Part shown: one piece after another, positions 32,518-39,144 of the stretch | Numbering within the stretch: position 1 is the stretch's first letter | Layout: every line of letters starts with the position of its first letter | NCBI GenBank assembly: GCA_964605205.1 | Contig: CAZSBL010000001.1 | Span: forward strand, 1 to 64,000 | DNA: 64,000 bases | Source of the DNA: JAWVYT01 sp964605205 | GTDB taxonomy: Bacteria > Gemmatimonadota > Gemmatimonadetes > Longimicrobiales > RSA9 | Reading direction: 5' to 3' | The notes under the pieces: generated by a model | Told to the model about the DNA's origin: nothing | Database searches by the model: none | Seen by the model: the letters and a program-made list of their open reading frames with translations, nothing else | Position numbers and translations under genes: made by a program

Positions 32518-33491
32518 GCGCGCTGCTGGAGGTCCGGGAGCTGAAGAAGCACTTTCCCGTCCGCCGCGTCTTCGGCGGGGAGTCGGCCCCGCTCCGGGCC
32601 GTGGACGGAGTCAGCTTCGAGATCCGGCGGGGTGAGACGCTGGGGCTGGTGGGCGAGTCGGGCTCCGGGAAGACGACGACGGGCCGGGCCATCCTCCGGC
32701 TGATCGAGCCGACGTCCGGCGAGATCCGGTTCCGGGGCGCCGACGTCCGGGCCATGGATCCCGGTGCGCTGCGCGCGTTCCGGCGGAGCGCGCAGATCAT
32801 CTTCCAGGACCCGTTCGGATCGCTGAACCCGCGGCTTACGGTGGGCGCCGCGCTGCGCGAGGTGCTCCGGGTTCACGACCTGGCGCAAGGCTCGGAGGGC
32901 CGTCGGGTCGCCGAGCTCCTCGAGCGGGTGGGGCTGCGGGCAGCGCACGGTGATCGCTATCCGCACGAGTTCAGCGGCGGGCAGCGGCAGCGGGTGGGGA
33001 TCGCCCGGGCGCTGGCGGTGGAGCCCGAGTTCCTCGTGTGCGACGAGCCGGTGAGCGCGCTGGACGTGTCGGTGCAGGCCCAGGTGCTGAACCTTCTCGA
33101 GTCGCTCCAGGACCAGCTCGGGCTCGCCTACCTCTTCATCGCCCACGACCTCGGCGTGGTCGAGCACGTGAGTGACCGGGTGGCCGTCATGTACCTCGGC
33201 CGGATCGTGGAGATGGCCGACGCGGACACGCTGGTCCGCTCGCCCCGGCACCCGTACACGCGGGCGCTCCTTTCCGCCGTGCCGATCCCCGAGCCGGGTC
33301 GGCGACGGGAGCGGATCGTGCTCACCGGTGACGTGCCGAGCCCGGTAGACCCGCCGCCGGGGTGCCCCTTCCACCCCCGGTGTCCGCACCCCGCCAGGGA
33401 CGAGGCGTGCACGCGGGCGATCCCGGCGCTGGAGCCGAAAGCGCCCGACCACGTGGCCGCGTGCATCAAGGAGCCGCGGTCCGGACGTTGA
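32514..33491 (+). CDS. Peptide ABC transporter ATPase, DppF type
   Basis: A 325-aa ATPase starting at GTG 32514, which overlaps the preceding stop by four bases. Walker A GESGSGKTTTGRAI, Q-loop IIFQDPFGSLNPR (OppF/DppF signature), LSGG-equivalent FSGGQRQRVGIARAL, Walker B FLVCDEPVSALDVSVQ and IAHDLGVV are intact. The C-terminal CPFHPRCPHPARDEAC cluster is also present. Last gene of the transporter operon. About 245 bases follow before the ExbB-like gene, including its promoter. Confidence 0.94.
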   Translation: MSALLEVRELKKHFPVRRVFGGESAPLRAVDGVSFEIRRGETLGLVGESGSGKTTTGRAILRLIEPTSGEIRFRGADVRAMDPGALRAFRRSAQIIFQDPFGSLNPRLTVGAALREVLRVHDLAQGSEGRRVAELLERVGLRAAHGDRYPHEFSGGQRQRVGIARALAVEPEFLVCDEPVSALDVSVQAQVLNLLESLQDQLGLAYLFIAHDLGVVEHVSDRVAVMYLGRIVEMADADTLVRSPRHPYTRALLSAVPIPEPGRRRERIVLTGDVPSPVDPPPGCPFHPRCPHPARDEACTRAIPALEPKAPDHVAACIKEPRSGR

Positions 33492-33623
33492 GGTGTACAT
33501 CGGTCCACGGGCACCCAGCCGGCGGAGGGCGAGGAACAGGCCATGGCGCCGGGCGTTTCGGCTGTCAGAAACCTGCGCTGGTACGCGTTTTCCATGCGAT
33601 GAAACCCCGTGACCGGATCAGGG

Positions 33624-33652
33624 TTGACACCCCCCGGGGGTGCCTCTACCTT
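33624..33652 (+). promoter_or_regulatory. Strong sigma-70 promoter with palindromic spacer
   Basis: TTGACA (33624-33629), a spacer of exactly 17 bases and TACCTT (33647-33652). The spacer opens with CCCCCCGGGGG, making CACCCCCCGGGGGTG a GC palindrome between the boxes that could be an operator or stiffen the spacer. It points to the ExbB-like gene at 33737; the leader is about 80 bases. Confidence 0.75.
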
Positions 33653-33736
33653 GCCCGATCCTGTAACAGGGTTTAGCATAATGCGCTCGTCGTCCGCAGC
33701 TCGGACGGCACTGGCTGGTACGAATGGAGGCGAACT

Positions 33737-34435
33737 TTGAGCGGTGAAATGCTCCTGGATCTCGCGCTGCAGATTCCAGGCATGGAAGGGCCGGATCTCA
33801 CGTTGTCCGAGTGGGCGGTCCAGATTTGGGAAGACGGTGGTTTCATGATGTGGCCTCTCGGGGCCGCGCTGGCCATCGGGATCGGAGTCATCATCTGGAA
33901 GCTCATCGATCTCTCGATCACGGGCTCGCGCACCAAGAAGGTGCTGCGGCAGGTGGACGAGCGGCTCTCGGAGCGTGATATCCAGGGTGCCATGGACGCG
34001 GCGAGGGAGTCGGACAGCCCCGCGGGCGCGATCCTCCTGGCTGGCCTGGAGCGGCACGGCGAGGGCAGTGAGCGGGTGATGAAGGCCATCGAGAATGTCG
34101 GCCTGATCCAGATGGCCGGGCTCGAGAACGGCCTGGTCTGGATCGCCACCATCGCCAACGTGGCCCCGCTGCTCGGGTTCCTCGGGACGGTGATCGGGAT
34201 GATCCAGGCGTTCCAGAACATCGAGGCGGCCGGTGAGGTGGAGGCCACGCTGGTGGCCGGCGGGATCAAGGTCGCGCTGATCACCACGGCCTCGGGGCTG
34301 GCCATCGCCATCCCGATGAACATCATGCACAACTACTTCGTGACCAAGGTCGACCGGCTGGTCATCGACATGGAGGAGTCGGCGCAGAAGATGATCGACA
34401 CGCTTCAGGAGATCGACGCCGGCGCCGCGGCGTGA
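33737..34435 (+). CDS. MotA/TolQ/ExbB family proton-channel protein
   Basis: A 232-aa inner-membrane protein. A first helix (MMWPLGAALAIGIGVIIWKL) is followed by a cytoplasmic helical domain and two more helices containing IATIANVAPLLGFLGTVIGM and ITTASGLAIAIPMNIM, the ExbB/TolQ signature. Such proteins form proton channels with ExbD/TolR and energise TonB- or Tol-dependent envelope processes. No exbD or tonB gene is next to it, which is unusual. I start at TTG 33737 because GGAGG stands six bases upstream; ATG 33749 would be 18 bases from it. An intrinsic terminator follows the stop codon. A TonB-dependent receptor is present at the right window edge. Confidence 0.9.
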   Translation: MSGEMLLDLALQIPGMEGPDLTLSEWAVQIWEDGGFMMWPLGAALAIGIGVIIWKLIDLSITGSRTKKVLRQVDERLSERDIQGAMDAARESDSPAGAILLAGLERHGEGSERVMKAIENVGLIQMAGLENGLVWIATIANVAPLLGFLGTVIGMIQAFQNIEAAGEVEATLVAGGIKVALITTASGLAIAIPMNIMHNYFVTKVDRLVIDMEESAQKMIDTLQEIDAGAAA

Positions 34436-34436
34436 T

Positions 34437-35795
34437 GTGAGCCGACGGTTCGCCGACAGCGCTGGAAAAGGCCACCGGATCGGTGGCCTTTTCCTGTTGG
34501 GGGCCCTGGCGTTCGGCTGCGTCCCCGCGGAGGGACCGCAAGCCGGGCCGGGGCCCTCCCTGCGTTTCACTCGCCCCCTGGAGCTCTACCGGGATCTGGG
34601 GCTGATCACCGGGACCGCCGATTTCGCGGCGGTCGCCTCCATCACCACCCTGGCGGGACCGGCCGACTCCACCTACCTGCTGCTCGGGCTCTCCATGCCC
34701 ACCAGCGCCCTCCGGTTCCAGCGGGAGGAGACGGGTTTCGTGGCTCGCTACGTGGTGACGCTGCGGGCGGTGCGTGACAGCCAGCGGGTGGCCGCCGTCG
34801 ACCGCCACGAAACGGTCCGGGTGCACGGCTTCGCGGAGACGGCCCGGACCGAGGAGAGCGTCCTCTTCCAGACCGGGCTGACCCTCGGGCCGGGGGAGTA
34901 CCGGCTGTCGCTGCGGGTCCGGGACGGGCTCAGCGCCCGGGGCTTCGAGGCGATCGATACCGTGGAGGTCCCGGCGTACGGGGCTGGCGGCCGAGCCTTC
35001 GCCCCGCCCGTGCCGGTCTTCACCGCCACGGCCCGGACCGACCGGGGCGAGAAACCGACGCTGGTGTTGAACCCGCGGCACACGGTGGCCTACGGAGACG
35101 CGGCGCCGCTGCTCTACGTGGAGGCGTACGACTCGGTGCCGGTCCGGGTCTCGCTCCGGGCCGACGGCGTGGAGGTGTGGGGCCGGGACACGGCCGGGAC
35201 CGCGGTGGTGGCGCTGCCGGGCGACTCGCTCCCCATGGGCCGGCTGACGGTGGTAGCGGCGGCCGGCGGAGACAGCGCCGAGGTTCCCCTGGTGGTCACG
35301 CTGACGGACCGCTGGGTGGTCTCGAACTTCGAGGAGGTGGCCGATATCCTCGGCTACATCGCCTCCACGAAGGAGCTGGCGGCGCTGCGGGAGGCCTCGC
35401 CGGAGGAGCGTCGCCACCTCTGGGACCACTTCTGGGAGGCCCGCGACCCGGTGCCCGCTACGCCGGGGAACGAGTACCGCGACGAGTTCTTCGACCGGGT
35501 CCGGGCGGCCACCCTCCAGTTCGGGGAGCCCGGGAGGGCGGGGTGGCGCACCGACCGCGGAGAGGTGTACATCGTATTGGGGCCGCCATCGCGGGCCATG
35601 GAGCTGCGCTACGAGAGTGCGCTGACCCCGGAGCCGCAGGCCGTCCGCTGGGTGTACCAGAGAGTGCCGGGCGGCGGCCGGCTGGGGGTGGTGTTCGTGG
35701 ATCGGAACGGCTTCGGCACCTTCCGGCTCACGCAGGCGTCGGAGCTGGAGTTCCGGGCCGTGGCCCGTCGCATCAAGAACAGGGATCGTCGATGA
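34437..35795 (+). CDS. GWxTD domain-containing lipoprotein
   Basis: A 452-aa protein with an N-terminal lipoprotein signal (GGLFLLGALAFGC). The middle is beta-rich, probably immunoglobulin-like. The C-terminal GWxTD domain holds WDHFWEARDP and GWRTDRGEVYIVLGPPSR, the motif that names the family, found mainly in Acidobacteria, Gemmatimonadota and Bacteroidota; function unknown, though in gliding bacteria relatives are lipoproteins. The GTG start is one base after the ExbB-like stop, and the codons for the signal peptide overlap a perfect terminator hairpin (34464-34494). The next gene overlaps its stop (ATGA). Confidence 0.88.
   Translation: MSRRFADSAGKGHRIGGLFLLGALAFGCVPAEGPQAGPGPSLRFTRPLELYRDLGLITGTADFAAVASITTLAGPADSTYLLLGLSMPTSALRFQREETGFVARYVVTLRAVRDSQRVAAVDRHETVRVHGFAETARTEESVLFQTGLTLGPGEYRLSLRVRDGLSARGFEAIDTVEVPAYGAGGRAFAPPVPVFTATARTDRGEKPTLVLNPRHTVAYGDAAPLLYVEAYDSVPVRVSLRADGVEVWGRDTAGTAVVALPGDSLPMGRLTVVAAAGGDSAEVPLVVTLTDRWVVSNFEEVADILGYIASTKELAALREASPEERRHLWDHFWEARDPVPATPGNEYRDEFFDRVRAATLQFGEPGRAGWRTDRGEVYIVLGPPSRAMELRYESALTPEPQAVRWVYQRVPGGGRLGVVFVDRNGFGTFRLTQASELEFRAVARRIKNRDRR
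34464..34494 (+). terminator. Intrinsic terminator within a signal-peptide coding region
   Basis: GGAAAAGGCCACCG pairs perfectly with CGGTGGCCTTTTCC around a GAT loop: 14 base pairs, with T4 in the right arm and more pyrimidines beyond. It begins 28 bases after the ExbB-like stop codon and would end that transcript, yet it lies within the first 20 codons of the GWxTD gene. Ribosomes translating the signal peptide could prevent its folding. Confidence 0.8.
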
Positions 35796-38134
35796 AACGC
35801 GTCGTGATCGTCCTTACGCTGCTGGTCGCTGCCGTCGGGCTCCAGGCCCGGGGAGTCGAACGGGCCGCGGGCGATGACGGTCCCGCCGAATCGGTGCCCG
35901 AGGCCGTCCGCCTCGCCGCGGACCAGGGCCGCTACTGGCGCGCGGCCCGGCTCCTCGATGACCACCTGGCGGAGGCCGGGGACACGACCCCGGCCATGGT
36001 GGTCCTGGCCGCCCGGCTGAACGCCGGCTGGAGCGCCTGGGAGACCGTGCGGTCGCTCCTGGAGGGTCGTCCATGGCTGGACACGGTGGAAGAAGGTGAG
36101 GGGTGGGCGCTGCTGGGCCGGGCCCGGATCGCCCTCGGCGAGCCGGCGGCGGGCGCCGAGGCGCTGGACCGCTATCTCGAGAGCGCGGCCCCCATCGGTG
36201 AGGCGCGGGGGCGCGTCCAGCTGCGGCGGGGACTCGCCCTGTCCAGCGCGGAGGAGACGGCTGCGGCGCTGGATGCCCTCGACGAGGCCGCCGCGCTCCT
36301 GCCCTGGTTCGCCGACTGGGCCCACTACTTCGCCGCCGAAGCCGTGGCCCGGGCCGGCGACGCGGCGGAGGTGAACCGCCGACTGACGCGGGCGGTCTCC
36401 ACGGGTCGCCACTGGCGGCTCCGGGTGGGTGCGGCGCTGACGGCGGCAGACACCATGGCGGCCCGGGAAGCGGCGCTGGCCGCGACCCGGCAGGGCTCGC
36501 GGACCGACCGAGCGGAGGCGTGGGCGGAGCTCGGCCGCCTCCGGGTTGCCGCCGGCGACTCGGCCCGGGGGCGGGATGCGCTGCTGCGGGCCATGGAGAG
36601 CCGGGGCTCGCTGGGCGCGGTGGACGCCGCCCGTCATCTCTCGGCGCTGGAGCTCGGGCCCGAGGAGTGGCGCGCGGTGGCCGAGGTGTATCGGTGGCAC
36701 GGGAACGCGGCCCGGGCGGTGGAGGGGTACGAGACGTACCTCGACGCCGGGATCGGGACGGCGGCCGAGCGGGCCCGGATCCGGCTGGAGCTGGGCCGGG
36801 CGCGGTTCGATGCCGGTCGGTTCCGCCAGGCGGAGCGGACGCTCCTGGAGCTGGCGGCCGACCCGGTGCCCGACAGGATCGCGGCGGAGGCGCTGTATAC
36901 GGCGGCCCGGGCCCAGTACCGGCAGGGGCGGAGCGCCGATGGGCGGGCCACGTTCCTGCGGTTGGCCGAGCGGTACCCGGGTCAGGAGGCGGTGACCCGG
37001 GGGCTGTACCTGGCCGCCGACCTGAAGCACGATGACCTGGAGCTCGATGGTCCCGACGGCGCCCGGGTCTTCTACCGCCGGGCGGCCGACGCTTCACCGG
37101 ACCTGTACGAGGCGGGGCTCGCGCTGATGCGACTGGCGGGGCTCGCGTACCTGGAGGGCGACTACGCGGACGCCGCGGCGGTCTGGGAGGAGTACCGGAC
37201 GCTGCACCCGGAGGGCCGGCGCATCGCCCAGGCCACCTACTGGGCCGCACGGTCGTACCAGCGGCTCGGCCGGGACTCGCTGGCGGAGGCCCGGCTGCGG
37301 CAGGTCCGCCGCGCGGACCCGCTCTCCTTCTACGGGATGCGGGCCGCCGAGGGGCTCGGCCAGTCGATCCTGGACCTCCCCATGGCGGATTCCCCCGCCC
37401 GGGATCCGGCGGCTGAGGCCCGCATCGAGCCGGGGCTGCGCCGGGTGGACCTGCTGGCCGAGCTGGACCGGCGCGACGCGCTGGTGGAAGAGGTCGAGCG
37501 CCTCCGGCGAGCGGCTCAGGGGGAGGGCGGAGGTGGACAGGCCATGGAGTACGCCCTGGCGGAGGCGCTGAACGAGCGGGGCTACACCCTTACCGGGATC
37601 GGGATGGGGTGGACGCTGTGGGAGGAGGCGGACGCGTGGAACCCGCGGCTCCTGCGGCTGGTCTATCCGTTCCCGTTCCGCACCCTGGTGGTCCCGGAGG
37701 CCGTGGACCGGGGGGTCGACCCCTACCTCGTGGCCGCCCTCATCCGGCGGGAGTCGGCGTTCAACCCCGTGGTGGTGAGTGGGGCCGGCGCCATCGGGCT
37801 CATGCAGATCGTTCCGGAGACCGGCCGGCAGCTGGCCCGGGCGGCGGGGCTGCGCTTCGACAGCGAGCTCCTGTACCGGCCGGAAGTCAATATCCACCTG
37901 GGTACCCGGTTCCTCGCCCGGCTCCTGGGCCGGTACGACGAGTCGCTTCCGGTGGTCCTCGCCGCCTACAACGCCGGGCCCACCCGGGCCAACCAGTGGC
38001 GGGAACTGCCGGAGATCGACCACCCGGAGCTCTTCATGGAGCGGGTGCCGTACCGCGAGACCCGCGACTACATCCGCAACGTGCTCGCCCACCAGGCCAT
38101 CTACCGGGCACTCTACCCGGCGGTGCTGCCGTGA
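35792..38134 (+). CDS. Large periplasmic soluble lytic transglycosylase with TPR-like repeats
   Basis: A 780-aa Slt70-type enzyme. After a signal peptide (VVIVLTLLVAAVGLQARG) come about 550 residues of TPR-like helical repeats (for example ALYTAARAQYRQGRSADGRA and AQATYWAARSYQRLGRDSLA), then the catalytic domain: ALIRRESAFNPVVVSGAGA with the catalytic Glu, GLMQIVPETGRQLA, and VLAAYNAGPTRANQW. It should cut glycan strands of peptidoglycan in the periplasm, forming 1,6-anhydro ends. It overlaps the GWxTD gene upstream and the polyprenol kinase-like gene downstream by four bases each. Confidence 0.93.
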   Translation: MKRVVIVLTLLVAAVGLQARGVERAAGDDGPAESVPEAVRLAADQGRYWRAARLLDDHLAEAGDTTPAMVVLAARLNAGWSAWETVRSLLEGRPWLDTVEEGEGWALLGRARIALGEPAAGAEALDRYLESAAPIGEARGRVQLRRGLALSSAEETAAALDALDEAAALLPWFADWAHYFAAEAVARAGDAAEVNRRLTRAVSTGRHWRLRVGAALTAADTMAAREAALAATRQGSRTDRAEAWAELGRLRVAAGDSARGRDALLRAMESRGSLGAVDAARHLSALELGPEEWRAVAEVYRWHGNAARAVEGYETYLDAGIGTAAERARIRLELGRARFDAGRFRQAERTLLELAADPVPDRIAAEALYTAARAQYRQGRSADGRATFLRLAERYPGQEAVTRGLYLAADLKHDDLELDGPDGARVFYRRAADASPDLYEAGLALMRLAGLAYLEGDYADAAAVWEEYRTLHPEGRRIAQATYWAARSYQRLGRDSLAEARLRQVRRADPLSFYGMRAAEGLGQSILDLPMADSPARDPAAEARIEPGLRRVDLLAELDRRDALVEEVERLRRAAQGEGGGGQAMEYALAEALNERGYTLTGIGMGWTLWEEADAWNPRLLRLVYPFPFRTLVVPEAVDRGVDPYLVAALIRRESAFNPVVVSGAGAIGLMQIVPETGRQLARAAGLRFDSELLYRPEVNIHLGTRFLARLLGRYDESLPVVLAAYNAGPTRANQWRELPEIDHPELFMERVPYRETRDYIRNVLAHQAIYRALYPAVLP

Positions 38135-38709
38135 CCCGGGCCGAGAAGGGCCGCAAAGCGCTGCACGCGGCCCTGTCGCTGGGGGCGGCCGGCGTGGCCG
38201 CGTGGCTCGCGCCGACGGCCGCCGCGGTAGTCCTCGCCGCGGCCACCTCCGTGGCGCTGATGGTGGAGCTCGGACGCCGGCTGAGCCGCTCCGTCGCCGG
38301 GGCGTTCCGCCGGCTGGCCCCGATGCTCAAGGAAGACGAAGCCGGGGGGCTCACCGGCGCCACCACCCTCTCCATGGGATTCACCGTCGCGGCGGTGCTC
38401 TTCCCCGGCACCCCGGCGCTGGCGGGCATCCTCTTTGCCGGGCTGGGCGATCCCGCCGCCGCGGTGGCCGGCCGCCGCTGGGGGCGGATCCGCTACCCGG
38501 GCGGGAAGAGCGTGGCCGGGAGTGGGACGTTCCTGCTGGTGGCGCTGGCCGTGGGGCTGGCGCTGGGGCTCCCGCCCCGGGTGACCGTGATCGCCGGGCT
38601 GCTGGTCACGGTGGTGGAGGCGTTCTCCCTCCGCCTCGACGACAATGTCTACCTCCCCGTGCTCGGCGCGGCCGCCATTTCCGCGGTGAGCTGGCTGACC
38701 GCCGTGTGA
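38131..38709 (+). CDS. SEC59/DGK1-family polyprenol or diacylglycerol kinase-like protein
   Basis: A 192-aa membrane protein with about six hydrophobic segments. It carries the family pattern: N-terminal RKALHAALSLGAAG, FAGLGDPAAAVAGRRWGR and the GKSVAGSGTFLLV block (family KSxEGS). Eukaryotic relatives are CTP-dependent kinases of dolichol, phytol or diacylglycerol; the bacterial ones are mostly uncharacterised. GTG start overlaps the transglycosylase stop (GTGA), so it may supply or recycle lipid carrier phosphate during cell-wall turnover. No paired cytidylyltransferase is nearby. Confidence 0.83.
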   Translation: MTRAEKGRKALHAALSLGAAGVAAWLAPTAAAVVLAAATSVALMVELGRRLSRSVAGAFRRLAPMLKEDEAGGLTGATTLSMGFTVAAVLFPGTPALAGILFAGLGDPAAAVAGRRWGRIRYPGGKSVAGSGTFLLVALAVGLALGLPPRVTVIAGLLVTVVEAFSLRLDDNVYLPVLGAAAISAVSWLTAV

Positions 38710-38717
38710 GACTTGTC

Positions 38718-38747
38718 TTGACGGTGCCGAATCCCGCTTTTTACCTT
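38718..38747 (+). promoter_or_regulatory. Promoter for cold-shock gene
   Basis: TTGACG (38718-38723), an 18-base spacer and TACCTT (38742-38747). The same -10 hexamer occurs in the promoter at 33624-33652, suggesting TACCTT is an accepted -10 form here. The start codon is 61 bases on, with an AGGAGGA ribosome site; long leaders are common for cold-shock genes. Confidence 0.6.
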
Positions 38748-38807
38748 GACAGGCGCTGGCGTAGTCGCAGTTCCGTAGACCCCCCCAGTATCTAGGAGGA
38801 CAGGTTC

Positions 38808-39023
38808 ATGGCCAGAGGTAAGGTGAAGTGGTTCAATGACTCGAAGGGCTATGGGTTCATTGAGCAGCCGGACGGTGAGGACGTCTTCGTGCATTTCTCG
38901 GCGATCACGATGGAAGGGTTCAAGACGCTCGCCGAGGGCGAAGAGGTGGATTTCGAGCTGAAGGAGACGGACAAGGGACTTCAGGCCATGAACGTTCAGC
39001 GAGGGGGCGCAGCGGAGGCCTGA
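38808..39023 (+). CDS. Cold-shock protein, CspA family
   Basis: A 71-aa single cold-shock domain. RNP1 KGYGFIEQ and RNP2 VFVHFSAI are intact, after the usual start GKVKWFNDSKG. It binds single-stranded RNA or DNA and acts as RNA chaperone. The C-terminus NVQRGGAAEA is slightly longer than E. coli CspA. Ribosome site AGGAGGACAGG, own promoter upstream and a perfect intrinsic terminator downstream make it a complete single-gene unit. Confidence 0.97.
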   Translation: MARGKVKWFNDSKGYGFIEQPDGEDVFVHFSAITMEGFKTLAEGEEVDFELKETDKGLQAMNVQRGGAAEA

Positions 39024-39043
39024 CGAGCCGGACCCCCGAACAC

Positions 39044-39084
39044 AGCGCCCCGCCACGACCCGTCGTGGCGGGGCGCTTTCCGTT
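39044..39084 (+). terminator. Intrinsic terminator after cold-shock gene
   Basis: AGCGCCCCGCCACGA (39044-39058) and TCGTGGCGGGGCGCT (39063-39077) form a perfect 15-bp stem with a CCCG loop, followed by TTCCGTT. It separates the cold-shock gene from polA. Confidence 0.92.
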
Positions 39085-39144
39085 GCATGGCACGCCGGGT
39101 GCGCGGTACAATCCCCACCCACGACCCCCGCTCCGAACGGTTGA

